Below, piece by piece: positions 37,671 through 46,224 of a DNA stretch of 64,000 nt (the stretch's first letter is position 1; each line of letters begins with the position of its first letter). A program made the translations under genes and the position numbers. The notes under the pieces are model-generated. The model saw only the letters and a list, made by a program, of their open reading frames with translations. It was not told the origin of the DNA and made no database searches. Source of the DNA: Acidithiobacillus ferridurans (lineage in GTDB: Bacteria > Pseudomonadota > Gammaproteobacteria > Acidithiobacillales > Acidithiobacillaceae); NCBI RefSeq assembly GCF_003966655.1, contig NZ_AP018795.1, forward strand, positions 2,125,501 through 2,189,500, written 5' to 3'.

Positions 37671-38622
37671 TATGGCCGGGGATTTGCACAGTCTGGCGCG
37701 GGCGCAGGTGGCTATCGTCGGTGACGTGATGCTCGATCGTTACTGGTTTGGCAAAGTCGAACGTATCTCGCCCGAAGCGCCGGTGCCGGTGGTGCAGGTG
37801 CGGCGAGAAGAAGAACGTCCCGGCGGCGCCGCCAACGTCGCCCTGAATGTGCTGGCGCTGGGGGCGCAGGCACGCTTGCTGGCCCTGGTAGGGGATGACG
37901 GAGCGGGTGAGCGTTTGGGAACGCTGCTGACGGAAGCCGGGATCAAGACGTTGCTGATTCCTGACAAGGCCTGTCCAACGACGGTGAAGTTGCGCGTCAT
38001 TGGTCACCAGCAGCAGCTCCTGCGCATGGATTTTGAAGCGCAGCCCAGCCAGGCCCACAGCGACGCCTTGCGTGAGCAGGCGCCGGCCTTACTGATCAAC
38101 GCCAAGGCGTTGCTGCTGTCCGATTACGGCAAGGGCGCCTTGCGGGAAGTGGAATATCTGGTGGCACTGGGGCGCAGTCTGGGTATTCCAGTGCTGATCG
38201 ACCCCAAGGGTAGGGATTATCGCCCGTACCAGGGGGCGACCATCATCACCCCCAATCTCGGCGAATTTCAGGCAGTGGCGGGCACCTGGGCGAATGAAGC
38301 GCAGTTCCGCGCGTTGGGTGAGCAGTGGCGGGTATCTCTGCAACTGGAAGCACTGCTGGTGACGCGCGGTGAAGAAGGAATGACCCTTTTTATGGAGAAT
38401 GCCATCCATCACCATCCGGCTCAGGCCCGGGAGGTTTTTGATGTAACGGGTGCTGGAGACACGGTCATCGCAACTCTGGCGACGGCCCTCGCAGCGGGCT
38501 GGGCGATGGATCGTGCGGTGGAACTGGCCAACCGCGCAGCAGGAATCGTCGTTGGCAAGCTGGGGGCGGCCGTCGTGACGGTGGAAGAGTTGGCCGCGAC
38601 GGAATCCATGCGTGAAGGCTGA
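37651..38622 (+). CDS. hldA: D-glycero-beta-D-manno-heptose-7-phosphate kinase
   Basis: A 323-residue PfkB-family kinase matching the kinase half of HldE/RfaE. Marks are [33 protein letters not shown] and the catalytic DVTGAGDTV. It makes heptose-1,7-bisphosphate for the LPS inner core. The adenylyltransferase half is missing, so a separate HldC is expected elsewhere. ATG 37651 (GAAGGG upstream) overlaps ugd by 20 bases; ATG 37672 is the alternative. Confidence 0.9.
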   Translation: MPLDAPDMAGDLHSLARAQVAIVGDVMLDRYWFGKVERISPEAPVPVVQVRREEERPGGAANVALNVLALGAQARLLALVGDDGAGERLGTLLTEAGIKTLLIPDKACPTTVKLRVIGHQQQLLRMDFEAQPSQAHSDALREQAPALLINAKALLLSDYGKGALREVEYLVALGRSLGIPVLIDPKGRDYRPYQGATIITPNLGEFQAVAGTWANEAQFRALGEQWRVSLQLEALLVTRGEEGMTLFMENAIHHHPAQAREVFDVTGAGDTVIATLATALAAGWAMDRAVELANRAAGIVVGKLGAAVVTVEELAATESMREG

Positions 38623-38623
38623 G

Positions 38624-39394
38624 ATGGTGACGACTCTGCCGCGGCTACCCGTACCGAAGCTTTTACAGCGCAGGACCGGCCGGGCGGTTGCCGATTTTCG
38701 CATGATTCAGCCGGGGGATCGCGTCCTGCTTGGTCTGTCCGGTGGCAAGGACTCCCTGACCCTGCTGCACCTGTTGCGGACCATGCAACGGCAATCCCCG
38801 GTGCCATTTGACTTGGGCGTGGCCACCGTCGACCCCATGAGTCCGGATTATGATCCACAACCGCTGGTACCTTACCTGCGGGAGCTGGGTATCCCGTATT
38901 TTCTGGAGCGACAGAATATTTATGAGCGTGCACAAAAGCACCTTCTACGGCCTTCTTATTGCAGTTTTTGTGCGCGCATGCGGCGAGGCGTTTTGTATCG
39001 CTGCGCGCGGCGCGAAGGCTATCAGGTCCTGGCGTTGGGGCAACATCTCGACGATTTCGCCGAAAGCTTCTTCATGTCCATGTTTTATAATGGCGAGTTG
39101 CGCACCATGAAGGCCCATTACCGAGTGCGGGAAGGCGACTTACGGGTGATTCGCCCGCTGGTGTACTGCCGGGAAAGACAAACGCGCCAGTTCGCCACGG
39201 AGCAAGCCCTGCCGGTGATTCATGAAAATTGTCCGGCCTGTTTCGGCAAACCGACGGAGCGCCAGCACATGAAAGAACTCCTTGCCACGCAGGAAGCATA
39301 CGATCCCCGGCTGTTCAAACAACTCCAGCGTGCCTTGCTGCCGCTGATGGGGCAGGGACTGGAAGGTTTGGAATTTGAGGAAACACATGACTGA
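38624..39394 (+). CDS. ttcA: tRNA 2-thiocytidine-32 synthetase TtcA
   Basis: A 256-residue ATP-dependent Fe-S thiolase. PP-loop LSGGKDSLTLLH near residue 39, CSFCARMRRG and CPACFGKPTER give the P-loop and the cysteines that hold the 4Fe-4S cluster. It thiolates C32 of certain tRNAs. It starts two bases after hldA and overlaps hslO by eight bases. Confidence 0.94.
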   Translation: MVTTLPRLPVPKLLQRRTGRAVADFRMIQPGDRVLLGLSGGKDSLTLLHLLRTMQRQSPVPFDLGVATVDPMSPDYDPQPLVPYLRELGIPYFLERQNIYERAQKHLLRPSYCSFCARMRRGVLYRCARREGYQVLALGQHLDDFAESFFMSMFYNGELRTMKAHYRVREGDLRVIRPLVYCRERQTRQFATEQALPVIHENCPACFGKPTERQHMKELLATQEAYDPRLFKQLQRALLPLMGQGLEGLEFEETHD

Positions 39395-40229
39395 TTTTTC
39401 GCAGAGTTTTTATTGGGAGACCTTGCCATTGCGAGGGGCGCGCTGTCGCCTGGATGATATTTACGCGCGGGTGCTACGGGATTTCTCCGGACCAGAAGGC
39501 GTGGCTAAGCTGCTGGGCGAGGTGTTGGTGGGTCTGGCGCTAATGGCTACCACCCAGAAAAACTATGAACGCTTGATCATGCAGACGCAGAGCAAGGGGC
39601 CGTTGAAACTGCTGGTGGCGGAGATGACGGCGGCGGGTGGCATGCGGGCTTATGGTCGCTGGGAGGAGGGCGCTACGGTGGATTTCTCGAACCTGCCCGA
39701 TGCCCTGCTCGCCATCACTGTGGACATGGGAATGGATCGGTATCGCTATCAGGGTTTGGTGGCATTACGGGAAACACTGACGGCATCCCTGAACGCCTAT
39801 TTTACAGAGTCGGTGCAGTCGCCCGCCTATTTCCGATTGGCGGTGGACGTGGCGGCGCAGCAGGCCGGAGGTTATTTCCTGCAACGGCTACCAGGTGTAC
39901 TCCGTGTCGAGGATTGGCGGGTGGCTACCCAGTTTATCGCCATCGGATCGGACCAGTCTCTGCTGAAGGCGCAGCCTGAGCAGTTTCTTCCGGAGATTTT
40001 CCCGGAGGAATCGGTGCGTTTGCATACGGAGCAGCCTTTGACCTTTTCCTGTTCCTGTTCCCGTAAGCGGGTGGAGCGGATGCTGGTGTCGTTGGGGCAG
40101 GCGGAAGCGGAAGAAACGTTGGCCACAGAAGGTGCGGTCATCGTCACCTGTGAATACTGCCATGAGGTCTATCGTTTTGCGGATACGGATATCGCGCTGC
40201 TGTTTGCTGCGGGCAAACCGCTGCATTAG
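39387..40229 (+). CDS. hslO: Hsp33 redox-regulated chaperone
   Basis: A 280-residue holdase activated by oxidation or by hypochlorous-type stress. The C-terminal zinc switch is present as FSCSCSRKR (CxC) and CEYC (CxxC). The N-terminal fold segments look complete. It is the last gene of the unit before the tmRNA gene. Confidence 0.94.
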   Translation: MTDFSQSFYWETLPLRGARCRLDDIYARVLRDFSGPEGVAKLLGEVLVGLALMATTQKNYERLIMQTQSKGPLKLLVAEMTAAGGMRAYGRWEEGATVDFSNLPDALLAITVDMGMDRYRYQGLVALRETLTASLNAYFTESVQSPAYFRLAVDVAAQQAGGYFLQRLPGVLRVEDWRVATQFIAIGSDQSLLKAQPEQFLPEIFPEESVRLHTEQPLTFSCSCSRKRVERMLVSLGQAEAEETLATEGAVIVTCEYCHEVYRFADTDIALLFAAGKPLH

Positions 40230-40290
40230 CACAGTTTGTAGCATAGTCAGGCGGATGGTTCTCCTGTAGTATCGGGGGCGGACGAGAGAT

Positions 40291-40320
40291 TTGGCTTGCG
40301 CAACTTTTAGGTCGTATTCT
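40291..40320 (+). promoter_or_regulatory. Candidate promoter of tmRNA
   Basis: TTGGCT at 40291, an 18-base spacer and TATTCT at 40315 lie 19 bases ahead of the mature tmRNA 5' end, allowing for a short precursor trimmed by RNase P. Confidence 0.5.
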
Positions 40321-40338
40321 TGTCCAACGAAGTGAATA

Positions 40339-40702
40339 GGGGGCGACCGGCTTCGACGCAGGTCGCGAAGCCTTCGGTGCATGCAGAGCTGCGGTTCGCT
40401 CTTAAAACTGGTCGCAGATTCATAATTGCCAACGACAGCAATTACGCTCTCGCTGCTTAAGCAGTGAGCCCTCTGCCCGGATTTGTCTGTGGATCCGGAG
40501 CTGAAAGGCGCGCGGAGGGTCATGAAACACGGAATCGTGCGCATTCTAGTCTGTGGGGTGCGTGCTAAATTAAAGCAGAATCGCCATGTCGTCATCCTGT
40601 CTGTCGGAGGGCGGTGCGGTTAAAGCCAAAAGACAAACTACGCATGTAGATCCGGTGGTCTAGGTACTGCGGACGCGGGTTCAATTCCCGCCGCCTCCAC
40701 CA
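40339..40702 (+). ncRNA. ssrA: Transfer-messenger RNA (tmRNA)
   Basis: A 364-base one-piece tmRNA. The 5' GGGGGCG pairs with 3' CGCCTCC followed by A and CCA, and the T arm is GGACGCGGGTTCAATTCCCG-like. The tag frame begins at GCC 40428 and ends TAA 40458-40460, encoding ANDSNYALAA; the final ALAA is the usual protease signal. It rescues stalled ribosomes together with SmpB. Its 3' end is a frequent integration site for islands, and accessory genes start right after it here. Confidence 0.96.
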
Positions 40703-40714
40703 ATCACGGTAAGT

Positions 40715-40747
40715 AAGCCCCTGATATTTAGGGGCTTTATTTTTTTA
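40715..40747 (+). terminator. Terminator of tmRNA
   Basis: AAGCCCCT/AGGGGCTT, an 8-bp stem with a 7-base loop, followed by a T-rich tail, 12 bases after the CCA end. Confidence 0.88.
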
Positions 40748-41263
40748 CTCTTGGCCGCGTCTTACTTTTCGTCTTACCCTTGGTTCTCGGTAGGTATCAC
40801 CCCCACCCAAAGAAAAACCCCTGCATCCGAAGATCCGGCATGACGCGGCACGGGGCGATATGGTCGGCGGTTTTCGGGTCCAGGTGTCACGGTGGCCGGA
40901 GATACGCGATATTCAGCGGCCAGCCCGTCAGCCCGTCAGCCCGTTTCGCGCCGCATTCCACTCTCTCCTGGCTATTTCTCGCTCCGACCTCGCTCCCTGG
41001 AACTGGCCCGAAGACCGCAAAGACCGCAACTCATCACCATACAGATCAATGGCTTACGAGCTTACGAATCAAGCGGTTGGATCGCAGCATCGGGTGGCAA
41101 AGGAAACGCCGTCGTTGCGTTTTGTCGGTAGTTATCGATCGCTACCGACAGATTGCAACACGGATGTATGTGCCTGGATGAGGACCAAGGGGAGAAACAC
41201 CTTGTCGGGACAGTGTCCGGACGACTACAGTAAGGGCATCCAAGATCAGTCCGGAGGGGCACC
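40748..41263. other. Non-coding accessory DNA with tandem microduplications
   Basis: No convincing gene is seen in about 500 bases; the open frames here have no ribosome sites, no family features and overlap one another. Three perfect short tandem repeats occur: CAGCCCGT three times (40921-40944), AGACCGCAA twice (41012-41029) and GCTTACGA twice (41052-41067). A hairpin with stem GTCGGTAG/CTACCGAC spans 41124-41149. It may be decayed island DNA. Confidence 0.5.
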
Positions 41264-41542
41264 GTGAGCACCCTGAATCTTTCCAAGACCGAACGCATTG
41301 ACGTTCGTGCCAGCACGCCGGTCAAGCAATTGCTGCAAGAAGCCGCACGCGCCTGCCATAAGAACGTCAGCGAGTTCCTGCTCGACGCAGGCGTGACGGC
41401 GGCCGCGCAGACGCTGGCAGATCGTCGTCAATTCGTGCTGGACGACACGCGGTGGCAGGCGTTCCAGGAAGCGCTGGACCGTCCGGTGCAAAGCAAACCG
41501 CGCCTGAAAAAATTGCTGCGTGAGCCCGGGGTTCTGGATTGA
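41264..41542 (+). CDS. DUF1778 (TacA-like) antitoxin
   Basis: A 92-residue protein with an N-terminal ribbon-helix-helix look (KTERIDVRASTPVKQLLQEA and NVSEFLLDAG) and a C-terminal stretch (FVLDDTRWQAFQEALDRP) that usually wraps around a GNAT acetyltransferase toxin. GTG 41264 follows GAGGGG. The usual TacT toxin gene does not follow; a Fic gene does. It may be an orphan antitoxin, a regulator of the Fic gene, or paired with a toxin elsewhere. Confidence 0.82.
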   Translation: MSTLNLSKTERIDVRASTPVKQLLQEAARACHKNVSEFLLDAGVTAAAQTLADRRQFVLDDTRWQAFQEALDRPVQSKPRLKKLLREPGVLD

Positions 41543-41550
41543 GCGGTGTG

Positions 41551-41622
41551 AATGGGTGTAATTGGGCGTCTAAATGGATGCACCTCAGAAAATGGGTGTA
41601 AATGGGTGTGTTTTTGGTGTAA
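41551..41622. repeat. Direct repeats AATGGGTGTAA ahead of the Fic gene
   Basis: AATGGGTGTAA occurs at 41551 and 41591, a variant AATGGGTGTG at 41601, and a shorter TGGTGTAA at 41615. They fill the leader just before the Fic ATG at 41633. Spaced direct repeats there suggest an operator for the DUF1778 protein or for the Fic protein's own C-terminal DNA-binding domain. Confidence 0.55.
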
Positions 41623-41632
41623 AGTGTGGTTC

Positions 41633-42682
41633 ATGCTGAAAACCGTCACCCTCCAGATTACCCCCGAAATCCTCAGCCTCATCGCCAGGATCGACGAGTT
41701 CAAGGGCGCCTGGCGCGCCCTGGGCACGCTCGCGCCCGATCGACTGTCGGCCCTGCGCCGGGTGGCCACCATCGAGAGCATCGGCTCCTCCACCCGCATC
41801 GAAGGCAGCAGGCTGTCCGACCGGGAAGTGGAGCAGTTGCTGTCGAACCTGGAAATCAAGTCCTTCGCCACCCGCGACGAGCAGGAGGTAGCTGGTTATG
41901 CCGAGCTGATGGACTTGGTATTTTCGTCCTGGCAGGGCATCCCCTTCACCGAGAACCACATCAAGCAGTTGCACCAAATCCTGCTGCGCCACAGCGAGAA
42001 GGATGCCTGGCATCGCGGCAACTACAAGACCAACTCGAACAGTGTCGCCGCCTTCGACGAAACCGGCGCGCGGATCGGTATCGTGTTCCAGACAGCCTCG
42101 CCCTTCGATACGCCCCGCCTCATGACGGAGTTGGTGGCCTGGGTGAACCAGGAGCGCGAAACGGCCCGGCTACATCCCCTGTTGATCATCGCCCTGTGCG
42201 TCGTCGTGTTCCTGGAGATCCATCCCTTTCAGGACGGCAACGGACGGCTCTCCCGGGTGCTGACCACGCTCCTGCTCCTACAGACCGGGTACGCTTACGT
42301 GCCGTACAGCTCGCTGGAGAGCGTGGTCGAACAGAGCAAGGAAGCCTATTACTTGGCGCTGCGGCAGACGCAGGGCACGATCCGCACGGAGTCGCCGAAC
42401 TGGCAGCCGTGGCTGGTTTTCTTCCTGCGCTCGCTGGCTGAACAGGTTCGGTGCCTGGAGAAGAAGGTCGAGCGCGAGAAGATCGTGCTGGCGGCCATGC
42501 CGGAACTGCAGCTACAGATCGTCGAGTTCGCCCGGGAGCACGGCCGCGTCACCATCGGCGAGGCCATCAAGCTGACTGGGGCTAGTCGCAACACGCTGAA
42601 GCAGCATTTCCGTGCGTTGGTCGAGCGCGGCACGATGAACCAGCGCGGCAGTGGCCGAGGGGTCTGGTACGCCCTGCGCTGA
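41633..42682 (+). CDS. Fic-domain AMP-transferase with C-terminal winged helix
   Basis: A 349-residue protein. The N-terminal inhibitory helix motif STRIEG (S-x3-E-G) near residue 46 marks a self-inhibited class II Fic. The active-site motif HPFQDGNGRLSR near residue 197 is canonical and complete, so nucleotidyl transfer (AMPylation) is likely. The C-terminal 70 residues (ARE.GRVTIGEAIKLTG.SRNTLKQHFRAL) form a winged helix-turn-helix. ATG 41633 is used; an in-frame ATG at 41552 lies inside the repeats. The target protein is unknown. It lies between the tmRNA and a T-arm repeat. Confidence 0.9.
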   Translation: MLKTVTLQITPEILSLIARIDEFKGAWRALGTLAPDRLSALRRVATIESIGSSTRIEGSRLSDREVEQLLSNLEIKSFATRDEQEVAGYAELMDLVFSSWQGIPFTENHIKQLHQILLRHSEKDAWHRGNYKTNSNSVAAFDETGARIGIVFQTASPFDTPRLMTELVAWVNQERETARLHPLLIIALCVVVFLEIHPFQDGNGRLSRVLTTLLLLQTGYAYVPYSSLESVVEQSKEAYYLALRQTQGTIRTESPNWQPWLVFFLRSLAEQVRCLEKKVEREKIVLAAMPELQLQIVEFAREHGRVTIGEAIKLTGASRNTLKQHFRALVERGTMNQRGSGRGVWYALR

Positions 42683-42688
42683 CAGTAA

Positions 42689-42705
42689 CGGACGCGGGTT
42701 CAATT
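42689..42705 (+). repeat. Partial copy of the tmRNA T-arm (att-like remnant)
   Basis: CGGACGCGGGTTCAATT matches bases 40670-40686 of the tmRNA exactly, then diverges. The copy begins seven bases after the Fic stop. This is the pattern left by integration into a tmRNA 3' end, though the match is short and lacks the CCA side. Confidence 0.55.
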
Positions 42706-42970
42706 GCGCGTTTGGAACTGAACCTGGATCGACGCTGAGCGCAGCAAGGCCTTCGATGCACTGGCGGTCAGCACCTTGGTCTATGCCCCCGCTAGCGCCT
42801 GACCCACCTGCCTGAGGTTACCCATATGGCCCCAACGGATCGCGTCCGGATCGTGGCCGATCAAGCTCGACCAAGCAATCGCGGGTATCTCAAGGTGGTC
42901 GCCAATACGGCCGTCTGGTAGACTGATAACGATTTAAAACGACTTTGAGATATCCTTGAACGTCAATGCC
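42706..42970. other. Spacer between the Fic module and the restriction operon
   Basis: No gene is supported. The stretch just before 42970 is locally AT-rich (GATAACGATTTAAAACGAC) and may hold the promoter of the restriction operon. Confidence 0.4.
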
Positions 42971-43036
42971 ATGAGTACTGAACCTTGGGTTACCGCAATC
43001 GGTGTTGCTCGGTATTGGGAGGGCGGTAACTCATGA
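42971..43036 (+). pseudogene. Truncated excisionase/HTH-like leader peptide ahead of hsdR
   Basis: A 21-codon frame starting MSTEPWVTAIGVARYW and ending in a TGA that overlaps the hsdR ATG (ATGA). The opening resembles the start of excisionase-family helix-turn-helix proteins that precede some type I hsd operons, but the rest of the domain is missing. It could still act as a coupled leader for hsdR translation. Confidence 0.4.
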
Positions 43037-45843
43037 CCAAATCCGAGGCGCAAACCCGGTCAGAGATCATTGACCAACAACTCTCACAAGCTGGCTGGAA
43101 TGTCAAAGACCCCACGCAGGTCGTCGAGGAATTCGACATCCTCACCGCCTTGCCCGAAGGTGTTGCCGAAGCACGTACCCCCTATGAGGGCCACCAATTT
43201 AGCGACTATGTCCTGCTGGGCAAAGACCGCAAGCCACTGGCAGTGATCGAAGCCAAAAAAACCAGCCGCGATGCCGCCATCGGCCGCGAGCAAGCCAAGC
43301 AGTACTGCTACAACATCCAGAGGCAGTTGGGCGGTGAGTTGCCGTTCTGCTTCTACACCAATGGCCACGAAACCTATTTCTGGGATCTGGAGAATGCCCC
43401 GCCGCGCAAGGTCGTCGGCTTTCCCACTCGCGACGATCTGGAACGCTTCGCCTACATCCGTCGTAATCGCAAGCCACTGACGCAGGAGCTCATCAACACC
43501 TCGATTGCCGGCCGTGATTACCAGATCCGCGCCATTCGCTCGGTACTCGAAGGCATCGAACAGAAAAAGCGCGATTTCCTGCTGGTGATGGCCACCGGCA
43601 CCGGTAAGACCCGCACCTGCATTGCCATGGTCGATGCACTGATGCGCGCAGGTCATGTCGAAAAGGTGCTGTTTCTGGTCGACCGCATTGCACTGCGCGA
43701 GCAGGCGCTGGCGGCCTTCAAGGAGCACATGCCCAACGAGCCGCGCTGGCCGAATGTGGGTGAAAAGCTGATTGCCACAGATCGCCGCATCTACGTTGCC
43801 ACCTACCCGACGATGCTCAACATCATTCGGGACGAGGCGCAGAGCCTGTCCTCGCACTTCTTCGATTTCATCGTCGTCGATGAAAGCCACCGCTCCATCT
43901 ACAACACCTTCGGCGAGGTGCTCGACTATTTCAAAACCATCACCCTGGGTTTGACGGCCACACCGACCGACATCATCGATCACAACACCTTCCGGCTTTT
44001 CCACTGTGAAGATGGCCTGCCGACCTTTGCCTACACCTATGAAGAAGCCGTGAACAACGTGCCGCCTTACCTCTGCAATTTCCAGGTCATGAAAATTCAG
44101 ACCAAGTTTCAGATGGAAGGCATCAGCAAGCGCACCATTTCGCTGGAAGACCAGAAAAAGCTGATCCTGCAGGGTAAAGAAATCGAGGAGATCAACTTTG
44201 AGGGCACCCAGCTCGAAAAGCAGGTGATCAACAAGGGCACCAACACCCTGATCGTCCGCGAATTCATGGAAGAAGCCATCAAGGACGCCAACGGCGTGCT
44301 GCCGGGCAAGACCATTTTCTTCTGCGCCACAAAGGCCCACGCCAGGCGCATGGAAGAAATCTTCGACAAGCTCTACCCGCAATACCACGGCGAGCTGGCC
44401 AAGGTGCTGGTGTCCGACGATCCACGCGTCTACGGCAAAGGCGGCCTGCTCGATCAATTCACCAACAACGACCTGCCGCGCGTCGCCATCAGCGTGGACA
44501 TGCTCGACACCGGCATCGACGTGCGCGAGATCGTCAACCTCGTGTTCGCCAAGCCAGTCTATTCCTATACCAAGTTCTGGCAGATGGTCGGACGCGGCAC
44601 GCGTTTGCTGGAAGCCAGCAAACCCAAGCCCTGGTGCTTGGAAAAAGACGTGTTCCTGATCCTCGACTGCTGGGACAACTTCGAATACTTCAAGCTCAAC
44701 CCCAAGGGCAAGGAACTCAAGCCACAGTTGCCGTTGCCGGTGCGGCTGGTGGGCCTGCGACTGGACAAGATCGAAAAGGCCAATGACAGCGGCCATGCCG
44801 AAGTCGCTGCGCGGGAAATTGCCAAGCTCCGCCAGCAGATTGCCGCACTACCGAAAGAATCGGTGGTGATCCAGGAAGCCGCCGCCGCGCTGGCGCGGCT
44901 GGACGATGACAACTTCTGGATCAGCCTCAGCCACGAACGGTTGGAGTTCCTGCGCGCTGAAATCAAGCCGCTGTTCCGTACTATGTCCGAGACCGACTTC
45001 AAGGCCATGCGTTTCGAGCGTGACCTGCTGGAATATTCGCTGGCCGTTCTGAATCAAGACATGGAACAAGCCGAAACTCTCAAGGAAGGCATCGTCGAAC
45101 AGATCAGCGAACTGCCGCTTACGGTCAGTTTCGTGAAGCAGGAAGAAACCCTGATCCGCGCCGCTCAGAGCAACCACTACTGGGGTAAAACGGATACTGG
45201 CGAGATGGAAGATGCCCTTGACGAGCTGAACATGCGCCTTGGTCCGTTGATGAAATTCCGTGAGCAGCAGACCGGCCCCGGACCAACGCACCTCGACCTG
45301 AAAGATGAAATCCACCGCAAAGAAATGGTCGAGTTCGGCCCCCAGCACGAAGCGGTCAGCATCAGCCGCTACCGCGAGATGGTCGAAACCATGATCGCGG
45401 AACTGACCGCGCACAGTCCCATCCTGCAAAAGCTCAAGAATGGTCAGGATGTCTCGGCTGACGAGGCCCTTGAACTGGCTGAACTGCTCCATGCTGAACA
45501 CCCCCACATCACCGAAGATCTGCTGCGCCAGGTCTACAAGAACCGCAAGGCCTGCTTCATCCAGTTCATCCTCCACATCCTCGGCATCAAGACCCTGAAG
45601 AGCTTCCCCGAAACGGTCAGCGAAGCCTTCGACCAGTTCATCGGGCAGCACACGCACCTTTCCAGCCGTCAACTGGAGTTCCTGAACCTGCTCAAAGGCT
45701 TCATCATCGAGCGCGAGAAGGTCGAGAAGAAAGACCTTATCAATGCGCCGTTCACGGTCATCCACCCACAGGGGATTCGTGGCGTCTTTAGCCCGGCCGA
45801 AATCAACGAAATCTTACAGCTTACGGAACAGTTGGCGGCTTGA
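43033..45843 (+). CDS. hsdR: Type I restriction enzyme, R subunit (HsdR)
   Basis: A 936-residue motor-nuclease. The PD-(D/E)xK nuclease is at D58 and E73-A-K75 (FSDYVLL and AVIEAKK). The SF2 translocase follows with Walker A ATGTGKTRT (about 192), VDESHRS and LGLTATP, a helicase C domain with VGRGTRL, and a C-terminal helical region for binding the methylase. All motifs look intact. GGAGGGCGG lies upstream of ATG 43033. Confidence 0.95.
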   Translation: MTKSEAQTRSEIIDQQLSQAGWNVKDPTQVVEEFDILTALPEGVAEARTPYEGHQFSDYVLLGKDRKPLAVIEAKKTSRDAAIGREQAKQYCYNIQRQLGGELPFCFYTNGHETYFWDLENAPPRKVVGFPTRDDLERFAYIRRNRKPLTQELINTSIAGRDYQIRAIRSVLEGIEQKKRDFLLVMATGTGKTRTCIAMVDALMRAGHVEKVLFLVDRIALREQALAAFKEHMPNEPRWPNVGEKLIATDRRIYVATYPTMLNIIRDEAQSLSSHFFDFIVVDESHRSIYNTFGEVLDYFKTITLGLTATPTDIIDHNTFRLFHCEDGLPTFAYTYEEAVNNVPPYLCNFQVMKIQTKFQMEGISKRTISLEDQKKLILQGKEIEEINFEGTQLEKQVINKGTNTLIVREFMEEAIKDANGVLPGKTIFFCATKAHARRMEEIFDKLYPQYHGELAKVLVSDDPRVYGKGGLLDQFTNNDLPRVAISVDMLDTGIDVREIVNLVFAKPVYSYTKFWQMVGRGTRLLEASKPKPWCLEKDVFLILDCWDNFEYFKLNPKGKELKPQLPLPVRLVGLRLDKIEKANDSGHAEVAAREIAKLRQQIAALPKESVVIQEAAAALARLDDDNFWISLSHERLEFLRAEIKPLFRTMSETDFKAMRFERDLLEYSLAVLNQDMEQAETLKEGIVEQISELPLTVSFVKQEETLIRAAQSNHYWGKTDTGEMEDALDELNMRLGPLMKFREQQTGPGPTHLDLKDEIHRKEMVEFGPQHEAVSISRYREMVETMIAELTAHSPILQKLKNGQDVSADEALELAELLHAEHPHITEDLLRQVYKNRKACFIQFILHILGIKTLKSFPETVSEAFDQFIGQHTHLSSRQLEFLNLLKGFIIEREKVEKKDLINAPFTVIHPQGIRGVFSPAEINEILQLTEQLAA

Positions 45844-45922
45844 TGAATTGGCACCAAAACGAAACCGCAGATGGTCGCAGATTATATCCGTGTCGACTTC
45901 GAGACGGTTGAATGGAGAGGCC

Positions 45923-46222
45923 ATGAAGCAGAACTCTAAAATATCGGTAAAAGGCACAGAGATAACGGTCTATTCGGATGGCGACCTTGATTTCATTTCC
46001 CTGACCGACATGCTCCGTGCCAAGGACGGAGATTTCTTTATCTCGGACTGGCTGCGGAACCGGAACACCGTCGAGTTCCTCGGAATTTGGGAACAGGTGC
46101 ATAACCCTGCGTTTAATTATGGCGAATTCGCCACAATTAAAAGTCAATCCGGTCAGACCGCCATTCACCAGATGAAACTCCTGCTTGCCGATAGAAACGT
46201 CAAGCAGTTGGAGGAAAAATAA
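45923..46222 (+). CDS. Shortened KilA-N domain protein
   Basis: A 99-residue protein. Residues 20-65 (FISLTDMLRAKDGDFFISDW and LGIWEQVHNPAFNYGEF) match the start of the KilA-N DNA-binding domain. After IKSQSG the frame changes abruptly to a short tail TAIHQMKLLLADRNVKQLEE that looks like the C-terminal end of the same kind of protein. The expected middle part, well over 100 residues, is absent while the frame is kept. GGAGAGG precedes the ATG. KilA-N genes are common passengers between hsd genes. Activity is doubtful. Confidence 0.7.
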   Translation: MKQNSKISVKGTEITVYSDGDLDFISLTDMLRAKDGDFFISDWLRNRNTVEFLGIWEQVHNPAFNYGEFATIKSQSGQTAIHQMKLLLADRNVKQLEEK

Positions 46223-46224
46223 CC

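Noticed and set aside
40428-40460. Short frame inside tmRNA as a separate peptide gene
   Set aside because: It is the tag-coding part of the tmRNA, read only after ribosome switching.
40860-41267. Open frames of 80-135 codons after tmRNA
   Set aside because: They overlap one another, have no ribosome sites, and are carried through tandem repeats; no family was recognised.
43084-44796. Long minus-strand frame opposite hsdR
   Set aside because: Antisense shadow of a highly conserved hsdR; composition typical of complementary coding.
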